Positions 1 to 5,172 of a stretch of 5,192 nt of DNA are shown piece after piece. The notes beneath the pieces are model-generated. The model saw only the letters and a list, made by a program, of their open reading frames with translations, was not told where the DNA came from and ran no database searches. The position numbers and the translations under genes were made by a program. Location of the stretch: assembly GCA_937941555.1 (NCBI GenBank), contig CALDHJ010000223.1, positions 1 through 5,192 of the forward strand, read 5' to 3'. The stretch is from an uncultured Granulosicoccaceae bacterium (lineage in GTDB: Bacteria > Pseudomonadota > Gammaproteobacteria > CALCKW01). The stretch's first letter is position 1; each line of letters opens with the position of its first letter.

Positions 1-166
1 GGGTCAGCAACACCATGTCGATTTCGATGCCGGCCTGCTCGATTGCGGCGTAAACCATTGGCAGGTCGCCACCGGGGTCAACCACGGCACCACGCAGCGT
101 GTGCTCGCACCAGAGCAGGGTGCAGTTCTGTTGGAAGGGGGTGACGATGATGATTTCGTGGCGCAT
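1..166 (-). CDS. Metallo-beta-lactamase-fold hydrolase (YcbL/glyoxalase II-like), N-terminal fragment
   Basis: The gene starts at the ATG read from 166 and runs off the left edge, leaving about 55 residues. The protein begins MRHEIIIVTPFQQNC, followed by a strand with AVVDPGGD and a helix before MVLLT. This P-x-x-x-N-C then V-D-P-G-G layout is the usual start of small glyoxalase II-like metallo-beta-lactamase hydrolases such as YcbL, where the next segment is the HxHxDH zinc motif. That motif lies outside the window, so metal binding and catalysis cannot be confirmed. A good ribosome binding site (GGAG, six bases before the ATG) supports the start. It lies 16 bases downstream of the DUF465 gene on the same strand, so the two probably share a transcript. 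The fold is fairly sure. The substrate is unknown; related proteins hydrolyse glutathione thioesters. Confidence 0.8.
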   Translation of the reverse strand, partial: MRHEIIIVTPFQQNCTLLWCEHTLRGAVVDPGGDLPMVYAAIEQAGIEIDMVLLT

Positions 167-182
167 CAATGGCTCCGCAGGA

Positions 183-389
183 TCAGGCGTTTAGGTCGGG
201 AATAAGCTGGCTCTTGAGCTTTTCGATCTGGTCTTTGAGCAACAACTTTCGCTTCTTCAGGCGGCGCAGTTGCAGCTGGTCAGAAGCGGATTGGGTTGAT
301 AGTGTCCGGATGACCAGATCGAGGTCAGCGTGCTCGTGGTGAAGTTCCGTGACCAGGAGCCGCAGTTGCTCGCGTTGGCTTTCATCCAT
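183..389 (-). CDS. DUF465/YdcH-family small coiled-coil protein
   Basis: This 68-residue, highly charged helical protein has no signal peptide or membrane segment. It shows the hallmarks of the DUF465 (YdcH) family: an N-terminal helix with LHHEHADLD at about 16-24, then a basic helix RRLKKRKLLLKDQIEKL at about 42-58, close to the family pattern of Lys-Lys-x-Lys-Leu-x-Leu-Lys-Asp. Family members are typically 60-80 residues, so the length fits. An in-frame reading extends upstream to 530, but I chose the ATG at 389: a GGGAA lies about 10 bases before it, the protein then begins exactly at the family domain, and the 47 upstream residues look like translated spacer. The molecular function of DUF465 proteins is not established. 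The gene leads a likely two-gene unit with the metallo-hydrolase. Confidence 0.85.
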   Translation of the reverse strand: MDESQREQLRLLVTELHHEHADLDLVIRTLSTQSASDQLQLRRLKKRKLLLKDQIEKLKSQLIPDLNA

Positions 390-495
390 GCTGTCTGTTC
401 CCGAGGTCGACCTGAAACACGGTGTGTCTGACTGACGTGTGTCGACTGCGTTGTGAAGCGTGCGTGGGGATGGCAATGTCCGTCCTGCGACGCGG

Positions 496-514
496 CTTTG
501 ACAGCCGTTCAAAG
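496..514. repeat. Inverted repeat overlapping the truD -35 hexamer
   Basis: CTTTGA (496-501) and TCAAAG (509-514) form a perfect 6-bp inverted repeat with a 7-base spacer. The left arm and spacer contain TTGACA at 498-503. An inverted repeat on a -35 is a common operator arrangement, but arms of six bases can arise by chance. Confidence 0.3.
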
Positions 515-528
515 GTCCATGGTAGACC
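498..528 (+). promoter_or_regulatory. Possible truD promoter
   Basis: A perfect consensus -35, TTGACA, is at 498-503. The best -10 candidate is TAGACC at 523-528, a poor match at a long 19-base spacing, preceded by a TG. The predicted transcript would start around 535 and have a leader of roughly 30 bases before the truD ATG. Only the -35 is convincing. Confidence 0.3.
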
Positions 529-563
529 AATTCGATCCACGATCACCACGCAAATGAGGCGCC

Positions 564-1595
564 ATGATATCCAACTTGCCCCACGCCCACGCGGGCACCG
601 TATGCCATGGGCGATTTCGACTGCGGCCCGAGGGCTTTCGCGTCACCGAGCAGCTGATTGAGGCCCCGAGCGGTGAGGGTGAGCATTCTTTGGTGTTGGT
701 CGAGAAAACCGGCCAGAACACCGCATGGGTCGCGCGCTGGCTTGCGCGCGCTGCGGGGTGCGCGCAGCGCGATGTCGGCTATTGCGGTTTGAAGGACCGT
801 CACGCTGTGTGCCGGCAATGGTTCAGCGTGCCACGTACTGTGCAGATGGCTGATCTGGATCCCCCTGTCGGTGTGACGGTGGTGGGCGTCGAGCGTCACC
901 ACCGCAAGCTGCGGCTGGGCTCGCACGCCGAAAACTACTTTGAGCTCGAACTCGAACTCGATCAGCACGGCGAGTATTTCCTCGAGCGGGCTCGAGCCAT
1001 TGCCGAACACGGTTGTCCGAACTGGTTTGGCGCGCAGCGCTTTGGCCGCGACGGTGGCAACCTGACTCGGGCGCGCAGCTGGTTCGAGTCCGGTGCGCGG
1101 GTCCGGCGGGACCAGCGCGGATTCATGTTGTCGGCGGCCCGCGCTGAACTTTTCAACTGCTTTCTTGCGCTGCGCGTGCGGGCGGGCACCTGGAACCAGG
1201 CGTGTGATTGCGACGTCCTGAATCTTGACGGCTCGGGTAGCGTGTTTGCTGTCGACGCGGTCGACGCCGATATTGTGCGCCGCGTGGAGACGCTCGATGT
1301 GCACCCGACTGGCCCGCTATGGGGGCGAGGTGAAGCGGTGAAGGACAGCGGCGCGGCTGATCGCGAGCGCGAACTGCTTGCCGATGAATCTGCGCTGATG
1401 GAGGGTCTGGAGGCCAATGGGCTGCGCGCCGAGCGCAGAGCCTTGCGCATGGTGCCGGGCCGGCTGACGGCGGCAATCGACGAGGCACAACGCTCGGCGA
1501 CCTTGGCGTTCAGTTTGCGCCCTGGTCAATTTGCAACTGCGGTGTTGCAGGAGATCGGCGTGTTTTCAGATGGAGCTGTTGCCGAAAACGCGTGA
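564..1595 (+). CDS. truD: tRNA pseudouridine(13) synthase TruD
   Basis: TruD isomerises U13 to pseudouridine in the D-arm of tRNA(Glu)-type tRNAs in the cytoplasm. The 343-residue product is close to the 349 residues of the E. coli enzyme. The catalytic motif GYCGLKDRHAV is at 72-82, with Asp78 as the expected nucleophile. NWFGAQRFGRDGGN at 153-166 is the second signature of the family. Also present are the LSAARAELFN helix (189-198), where many homologues have Arg-Ser rather than Arg-Ala, HPTGPLWG (247-254), and the closing FSLRPGQFATAVLQE core strand/helix (316-330). The insertion TRUD domain lies between these. A GAGG four bases before the ATG at 564 supports the start. The usual neighbours ispF and surE are absent. 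The 3' end overlaps the end of the opposing protease gene by 30 bases. Confidence 0.95.
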   Translation: MISNLPHAHAGTVCHGRFRLRPEGFRVTEQLIEAPSGEGEHSLVLVEKTGQNTAWVARWLARAAGCAQRDVGYCGLKDRHAVCRQWFSVPRTVQMADLDPPVGVTVVGVERHHRKLRLGSHAENYFELELELDQHGEYFLERARAIAEHGCPNWFGAQRFGRDGGNLTRARSWFESGARVRRDQRGFMLSAARAELFNCFLALRVRAGTWNQACDCDVLNLDGSGSVFAVDAVDADIVRRVETLDVHPTGPLWGRGEAVKDSGAADRERELLADESALMEGLEANGLRAERRALRMVPGRLTAAIDEAQRSATLAFSLRPGQFATAVLQEIGVFSDGAVAENA

Positions 1596-3032
1596 TCGGC
1601 GCTGCGCTGCTACCCGCTGCAGTGCCAACAGCGCGAGCAGAAACCACATGGCTGTCGATCCGCTGCCCTTGCTCGCGTTCGGTCCCAAGTCAAGCGCGCC
1701 GGATGGGGGCGCGCCGGTTGCGGCCAACACGGCGTCAGCCGCATTGAGCAAGCCGGCGCCGCAGCCCGTGCAGTCGGCTGAAAACGCGGCACTGGTCGAG
1801 CGCAAGTGGCCGAGGATGTCGCTGACGCTCAGCAGTGGGTTGACGGCAATCATCATGGCGACAGTCGCGCTTACGTGCGGTGTCGCAATGCTGGTGCCGT
1901 AGCGGTAGCCGTAGCTGCTGTCTGAAAATGGCTCACGCGTGCCGTTGTCTTCTGTGGTGAGTACGCCGTCGTTGGGTTCACCACCAGGCGCGCTGATATC
2001 GACAGCGCTACCGAAACTGCTGTAGCTCGCACGCGAGCCGTCGCGGCGAGCAGCACCGACAGTGATGACATTGTTGCAGGTGGCCGGCGCATGCGGCGCG
2101 ATGTCCATGTCTGCTGCGTGGTTGCCCGCTGCAGCGATGAGCACCGCGCCCGCGCGTGTCGCGTCGTCTATGGCTTGCTGCATCAACGGCGTGCAGGCTG
2201 AAACGATTCCCAGGCTGAGGTTGATGACCTGTGCCGGGTTTGTGTTGTCGGGTACACCTGCGACGTCCAGCCCGGCAGCCCAGCGTATGCCGGCAATGAG
2301 GTCGGAGACGTAGCCACCGCACTTGCCCATGACCCGAACCGGGAGCAGGTCGATGTGGGAGGCCGCGCCGACGATGCCGATACCGTTGTTTTGTGCCGCA
2401 GCGAGCACACCTGTCACGCCGGTGCCATGCCAGGTGCTCGATTGCACACGGCAATTTTCAGAGACCAGTCCGTTGCTGATGTCAGCAGCCGACACCCAGT
2501 CGCCCGGGTCGCTCGGATCGTTGTCACGGCCGTCGCCGTCGTTGGCGGTGTCGGCATCTGCGATGAAATCGTAGCCCGGCAGCATCGGCACCAGGTCGGC
2601 ATGAGACTGCAACACACCGGTGTCGACGATCGCAACGGTGACCCGTGTCTGCGCCTTTTCAGGCAACCAGGCTTCGAGGAGGTTCGCCCCGGCCGGGTTG
2701 AGCAGAGCATCAGTCAGTGCCCACTGGTCGGACAGCAACGGGTCGTCGAAGGACGCTGGCAACACGCGAAGATCGCGTTCAGCGTGTGCGATGTTCGGAT
2801 CCGATTTGAGGTGGTCCAGTACAGCGTCAGCGTGCGCTTGCGGCACGCGAATAACCTGCAGGGTGTCGTGGCCCGCTCGGGCGGTCGCACCGGAATCGAT
2901 GAGGAGATTGACATCCTTGGCGTGGACCGGCCAGGCAACGCTGCCCGCGATTATCGCCGCGGTGACGCAACGGCGGCACCATTCGCCAAAAATTTGGCTT
3001 TTAGAGGCGCTGTATCGGCTGAGAATCTCCAT
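1566..3032 (-). CDS. Secreted subtilisin-like serine protease (peptidase S8) with C-terminal sorting-like tail
   Basis: This 488-residue exported protease has a signal peptide at 1-38 (Arg-Arg before a short hydrophobic core, cleavage expected after VHA). A propeptide-like region at about 57-92 resembles the I9-type chaperone domain of subtilases. The catalytic domain spans about 100-436. Its triad is Asp137 in VAIVDTG, His202 in TWHGTG and Ser381 in YGTSIATPHV, with oxyanion Asn304 in AAAGN. Six cysteines (194, 238, 280, 319, 421, 424) suggest three disulfides. The C-terminus is GSGS, a hydrophobic stretch (about 460-476) and Arg478/479/481, like a GlyGly-CTERM or related sorting signal. A TTG at 3050 is also in frame. 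I prefer the ATG at 3032, because an inverted repeat ends two bases before the TTG and would mask its ribosome binding region. Neither start has a strong Shine-Dalgarno. Protein substrates are unknown. Confidence 0.92.
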   Translation of the reverse strand: MEILSRYSASKSQIFGEWCRRCVTAAIIAGSVAWPVHAKDVNLLIDSGATARAGHDTLQVIRVPQAHADAVLDHLKSDPNIAHAERDLRVLPASFDDPLLSDQWALTDALLNPAGANLLEAWLPEKAQTRVTVAIVDTGVLQSHADLVPMLPGYDFIADADTANDGDGRDNDPSDPGDWVSAADISNGLVSENCRVQSSTWHGTGVTGVLAAAQNNGIGIVGAASHIDLLPVRVMGKCGGYVSDLIAGIRWAAGLDVAGVPDNTNPAQVINLSLGIVSACTPLMQQAIDDATRAGAVLIAAAGNHAADMDIAPHAPATCNNVITVGAARRDGSRASYSSFGSAVDISAPGGEPNDGVLTTEDNGTREPFSDSSYGYRYGTSIATPHVSATVAMMIAVNPLLSVSDILGHLRSTSAAFSADCTGCGAGLLNAADAVLAATGAPPSGALDLGPNASKGSGSTAMWFLLALLALQRVAAQRRSRVFGNSSI

Positions 3033-3051
3033 GACCCACAGCCAGTGCAAT

Positions 3052-3073
3052 CCGGGTGCCGATTGTCACCCGG
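3052..3073. repeat. Perfect inverted repeat between moaB and the S8 protease gene
   Basis: CCGGGTG (3052-3058) and CACCCGG (3067-3073) form a perfect 7-bp GC-rich stem with an 8-base loop. It lies in the 64-base gap after the moaB stop and 19 bases upstream of the protease ATG. No T-run follows it on the minus strand, so it is not a typical intrinsic terminator. It could be an operator, an RNA hairpin that limits read-through from moaB, or a processing site. Confidence 0.5.
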
Positions 3074-3096
3074 CGAACAGACGCAACGAGGGTGGG

Positions 3097-3621
3097 TCAG
3101 CGTTCCTTGAGCCGGGGTATCAGCATCGGCAGATTGCAGGGCAGCGTACGGTTGTCGAGCTGGCTCGAGATCAACCGGTCCCAGGCTGTTGCGCACGCGC
3201 TCGTCGAGCCGGGCAGAACAAACAGGTAGGTGCCGTTAGCGACCCCCGCCAGGGCACGCGACTGGAGCGTCGAGCTGCCGATGTCGTCGAATGAAATCAT
3301 GCGAAACATTTCACCGAAGCCGTCGAGCACCTTGTCGAGCAGCGGGGTGACCGCTTCGGGTGTGCCGTCGCGTCCGGTGACCCCGGTGCCGCCAGTGGTG
3401 ATCACCACGTCAGTTTTCGGATCGGCGATCCAGCTGGAGACCACGGCGCGAATCCGGTAGACGTCGTCCGGCACGATGCGTTTGTCGAGCGCGCGGTGCC
3501 CAGCGGTTGTCAGACGCTCAACCAGCAAATGGCCGGAGGTGTCATCGGCGTCGGTGCGGCTGTCGGACGCCGTCAGAACGGCGATGTTCAAGGGCAGAAA
3601 TTCGCGAGCGGAGTCTGACAT
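3097..3621 (-). CDS. moaB: Molybdenum cofactor biosynthesis protein MoaB
   Basis: This cytoplasmic MoaB/MogA-family protein belongs to the molybdopterin pathway, whose MogA-type members adenylylate molybdopterin before metal insertion. The 174 residues match E. coli MoaB (170) nearly end to end, including the N-terminal EFLPLNIAVLTASDSR region and DDTSGH at 26-31. Nucleotide/molybdopterin-binding motifs are VVITTGGTGVTGRD (72-85) and LPGST (136-140). GFGEMFRMISFDDIGSSTLQ (101-120) and SRALAGVANG (121-130) are typical of MoaB, and PCNL at 161-164 closes the domain. The start at 3621 is supported by that alignment, though the ribosome binding site is poor. No other moa, mog or moe gene is in the window. 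A TACAAT -10 lies about 45 bases upstream, and the protease gene follows 64 bases downstream on the same strand. MogA is the only serious alternative name. Confidence 0.93.
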   Translation of the reverse strand: MSDSAREFLPLNIAVLTASDSRTDADDTSGHLLVERLTTAGHRALDKRIVPDDVYRIRAVVSSWIADPKTDVVITTGGTGVTGRDGTPEAVTPLLDKVLDGFGEMFRMISFDDIGSSTLQSRALAGVANGTYLFVLPGSTSACATAWDRLISSQLDNRTLPCNLPMLIPRLKER

Positions 3622-3664
3622 GGGAATGCCGTTCGAGGAGCCGGTGCAGTCCGGCGATGTCGCT

Positions 3665-3693
3665 ATTGTACCGTCAGACCGGTGAGACGCTCA
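3665..3693 (-). promoter_or_regulatory. Candidate moaB promoter
   Basis: On the minus strand TACAAT (3670 down to 3665) matches the -10 consensus at five of six positions. At 17-base spacing the -35 would be TGAGCG (3693-3688), a weak match that lies inside the small GTGAG/CTCAC inverted repeat. Transcription would start near 3658, giving a leader of about 37 bases. Confidence 0.4.
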
Positions 3694-3770
3694 CTCGCCG
3701 CATTGCTCAGATCCATTCGGACAGGGAGCGGGTCGATCCGACGGTTTCTGGCTACCAATTTGTCGGTGAC

Positions 3771-3790
3771 TCGACTGAATCGTCAGTCGA
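3771..3790. repeat. Perfect palindrome at the rluB promoter (operator candidate)
   Basis: TCGACTGA (3771-3778) and TCAGTCGA (3783-3790) form a perfect 8-bp inverted repeat with loop ATCG. The right arm covers the -35 position of the rluB promoter. There is no following T-run and no gene ends here, so a terminator is unlikely. Binding by a dimeric regulator is the natural reading, though the regulator is unknown. Confidence 0.5.
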
Positions 3791-3811
3791 CGCCGTTTTC
3801 GTTGGTATCAT
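3783..3811 (+). promoter_or_regulatory. Candidate extended -10 promoter for rluB-DUF1820
   Basis: TGGTATCAT at 3803-3811 is an extended -10 (TGn plus TATCAT, five of six consensus). The -35 at 17-base spacing, TCAGTC (3783-3788), is weak, as is usual for extended -10 promoters. Transcription would begin near 3818, about 19 bases before the ATG at 3837. This argues against the in-frame ATG at 3810, which overlaps the -10 itself. Confidence 0.5.
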
Positions 3812-3836
3812 GCGCACCCCGTTTCGAGTGAATTCG

Positions 3837-4685
3837 ATGGCTCAACGACTGCAGAAAATCCTGGCTTCCAGTGGCTTCGGGTCGCGCCGCGCCCTCGAGC
3901 AGTGGATCCGTGACGGCGAGGTACGGGTGAATTTCGAACTCGCGGAGCTCGGCGCCAAGGTGGCGGCGGGCGACTGGGTCACAGTGCGGGGCGTTCACCA
4001 CCAGGTTGTCGATCGTGGCCGCGCGCCATGCCGGGTGCTGATGTATCACAAGCCGGTTGGCCTGGTGTGCACACGCGACGATGAACAAGGTCGCCAAACG
4101 GTGTTTGACAAGCTGCCACGGCTGCACAACAGCCGGTGGGTTGCGGTCGGGCGGCTCGATATCAACACCAGCGGTTTGCTGCTCTTCACCGACGACGGCG
4201 AGCTTGCCAACCGCATGATGCACCCGTCGTCCGAACTGGTTCGAAAGTACGCCGTGCGGGTTCATGGGGAAGTCGATGACGCGGCGCTTGAGACATTGCG
4301 AACCGGCGTTCAGCTCGAAGACGGTATGGCCGCGTTCGACACTGTGACTTCGGCTGGCGGTGAAGGCAGCAACCATTGGTATAACGTCACCCTGCGCGAG
4401 GGCCGGAACCGTGAAGTGCGCCGCTTGTGGGAGTCGCAGGGTGCCGTCGTGAGCCGGCTAACCCGCGTCCAATACGGGCCAGTGGCGCTGCCGCGCTGGC
4501 TGTCGCGCGGAAAATTCGAAATGCTGAAGGGGGAGGGCTTGACGACCTTACTCAAAGCGCTCGGCCAGGAGCACTCGGAAACCCTGTCTCTTGTGAAGAA
4601 GCAGCCGCCGCGTGGGCGCCGCACGGCCGAGACCCAACCCAAGCGGCGGGATTCCCGCAGCCGCAGAACCCGAAAGCCGACATGA
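3837..4685 (+). CDS. rluB: 23S rRNA pseudouridine synthase, RsuA/RluB/RluE family, RluB type
   Basis: The enzyme converts a uridine in 23S rRNA to pseudouridine (U2605 in E. coli for RluB). The 282-residue protein starts with an S4 RNA-binding domain at about 1-50, with the typical LQKILASSGFGSRRA opening. A synthase domain follows, with MYHKPVGLVCT at 69-79 and the catalytic motif GRLDINTSGLLLFTDDG at 105-121, Asp108 being the nucleophile. HPSSELVRKYAVRV (129-142) and EGRNREVRRLWES (188-200) are the other family signatures. The last 30 or so residues are a very basic tail rich in Arg, Lys, Pro and Gln, as in RluB proteins. I chose the ATG at 3837 because the S4 domain begins there and the predicted promoter lies just upstream. 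Its ribosome binding site (GAG, eight bases away) is modest. The stop overlaps the next start. RluE or RsuA are less likely because of the tail. Confidence 0.92.
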   Translation: MAQRLQKILASSGFGSRRALEQWIRDGEVRVNFELAELGAKVAAGDWVTVRGVHHQVVDRGRAPCRVLMYHKPVGLVCTRDDEQGRQTVFDKLPRLHNSRWVAVGRLDINTSGLLLFTDDGELANRMMHPSSELVRKYAVRVHGEVDDAALETLRTGVQLEDGMAAFDTVTSAGGEGSNHWYNVTLREGRNREVRRLWESQGAVVSRLTRVQYGPVALPRWLSRGKFEMLKGEGLTTLLKALGQEHSETLSLVKKQPPRGRRTAETQPKRRDSRSRRTRKPT

Positions 4686-5017
4686 CCAGAGATCGACTCT
4701 ACCGCGTTAAATTTGTCAACCAGAACCAGCTCATGGAAGTCTATGTCCGCGAGGTGTTTCAGGCTGAGCTCTATGGGTTCGTGGTGTTGCGCGACTTCGT
4801 GTTCGGCGAAACGTCGACGGTCGTCGTCGATCCCGCAGAGGAAAAGCTCAAGACCGAATTTCAGGGTGTTGAGCAAACCTGGGTGCCGATGCACGCGATC
4901 CTGCGCATCGACCAGGTCGAAAAACGCGGGGCGGCAACCCTGACCGAAATCAGCAAGGACAATATTGCAGCCTTTCCGAGTCCGATCTACACACCTCGGG
5001 ACGTGCCGGAGGTGTAG
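4682..5017 (+). CDS. DUF1820 family protein
   Basis: The 111-residue protein matches the DUF1820 family as I know it. YRVKFVNQNQLMEVYVREV is at about 7-25, then LYGFVVLRDFVFGE at 31-44, VVVDPAEEKLKTEF at 49-62 and WVPMHAILRIDQVEK at 69-83. It has no signal peptide or membrane segment and looks like a small cytoplasmic beta-rich protein. The ATG at 4682 overlaps the rluB stop as ATGA, so translation is probably coupled. Its own ribosome binding site is weak. The frame stays open upstream inside rluB, but that part is out-of-frame rluB sequence. The function is unknown. Its overlap with an rRNA modification gene hints at a ribosome-related role, but this is inference only. Confidence 0.9.
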   Translation: MTRDRLYRVKFVNQNQLMEVYVREVFQAELYGFVVLRDFVFGETSTVVVDPAEEKLKTEFQGVEQTWVPMHAILRIDQVEKRGAATLTEISKDNIAAFPSPIYTPRDVPEV

Positions 5018-5054
5018 GTGCGTTTCGGCGAATGGGTCGGGGCTCTTTTGCAAT

Positions 5055-5081
5055 TGGCGGAGAGAGAAGGGTTGATTCGAA
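5055..5081 (-). other. tRNA-Ser 3'-end-like fragment
   Basis: Read on the minus strand the segment begins TTCGAATC and ends TCTCTCTCCGCCA. This closely matches the T-loop plus acceptor strand plus CCA end of many proteobacterial tRNA-Ser genes, with about two extra bases between the parts. No matching 5' acceptor strand (GGAGAG type), anticodon arm or variable arm is found within 100 bases upstream on that strand, so it is not an intact tRNA gene. It could be an attachment-site remnant, a tRNA-derived repeat or chance similarity. Confidence 0.4.
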
Positions 5082-5098
5082 AACGCTTTGGCGTTTTC
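5079..5098 (+). terminator. Hairpin downstream of the rluB-DUF1820 pair, possible terminator
   Basis: GAAAACGC (5079-5086) and GCGTTTTC (5091-5098) form a perfect 8-bp stem with loop TTTG, 61 bases after the DUF1820 stop. It is symmetric with A and T runs inside the stem rather than a separate T-tail, so it is only a modest terminator candidate and could act in both directions. Confidence 0.35.
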
Positions 5099-5127
5099 TC
5101 ACCCTTTGGGCGTCGCTGCGCTCCGTC

Positions 5128-5146
5128 TGCCGAGCGGTGCTCGGCA
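5128..5146. repeat. Strong GC-rich hairpin
   Basis: TGCCGAGC (5128-5135), loop GGT and GCTCGGCA (5139-5146) form a perfect 8-bp stem-loop. No T-run follows. It is the middle one of three consecutive hairpins at the right end. Confidence 0.6.
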
Positions 5147-5147
5147 T

Positions 5148-5172
5148 CGAACCCTCTGTTGGGTTCGAACCC
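5148..5172. repeat. Nested palindromes with T-loop-like GGTTCGAACC core
   Basis: CGAACCC (5148-5154) pairs with GGGTTCG (5161-5167) across a 6-base loop. GGGTTCGAACCC (5161-5172) is also a perfect 12-base palindrome by itself, so two alternative pairings share one arm. The core resembles the T-loop sequence of tRNA genes. Confidence 0.5.

Larger units (their letters stand above)
390..563. other. Divergent intergenic spacer between the DUF465 gene and truD
   Basis: This 174-base spacer must carry promoters for both directions. Visible elements are a TTGACA hexamer at 498-503 facing truD and an inverted repeat over it (496-514). There is also a perfect 10-base palindrome, AGGTCGACCT, at 404-413 just upstream of the DUF465 start, and a short direct repeat, GTGTGTC, at 422-428 and 437-443. 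I found no convincing promoter for the minus-strand pair and no RNA gene. Confidence 0.5.
3622..3836. other. Divergent intergenic spacer between moaB and rluB
   Basis: This 215-base spacer is too long to be only two core promoters. It contains a candidate promoter on each strand, a short inverted repeat upstream of the moaB -10 (GTGAG 3682-3686, CTCAC 3690-3694), and a perfect 8-bp-stem palindrome at 3771-3790. Open frames crossing it have no family resemblance and look like chance readings in GC-rich DNA. Confidence 0.6.

Noticed and set aside
390..530. Upstream extension of the DUF465 protein
   Set aside because: The 47 extra residues have no family counterpart and would use up most of the divergent promoter spacer.
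543..1304. Long minus-strand open frame of 253 codons opposite truD
   Set aside because: It lies wholly within the well-supported truD gene, resembles no family I know, and is the usual antisense shadow in GC-rich DNA.
2355..3110. Plus-strand open frame of 251 codons opposite the protease gene
   Set aside because: It is antisense to signal peptide, propeptide and catalytic segments that are clearly coding on the other strand; its composition shows no domain.
3507..3836. N-terminal extension of rluB by 110 residues
   Set aside because: The extension crosses the moaB start on the other strand and the predicted rluB promoter, is rich in Arg and Cys, and precedes an S4 domain that normally begins the protein.
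4310..5053. Minus-strand open frame of 247 codons opposite rluB and DUF1820
   Set aside because: Both opposing genes have strong family signatures; this frame has none and no ribosome binding site that stands out.
5055..5146. Complete tRNA-Ser gene on the minus strand
   Set aside because: Only the 3' end fits; the expected 5' acceptor strand, D-arm and anticodon arm are absent and the intervening sequence forms unrelated hairpins.
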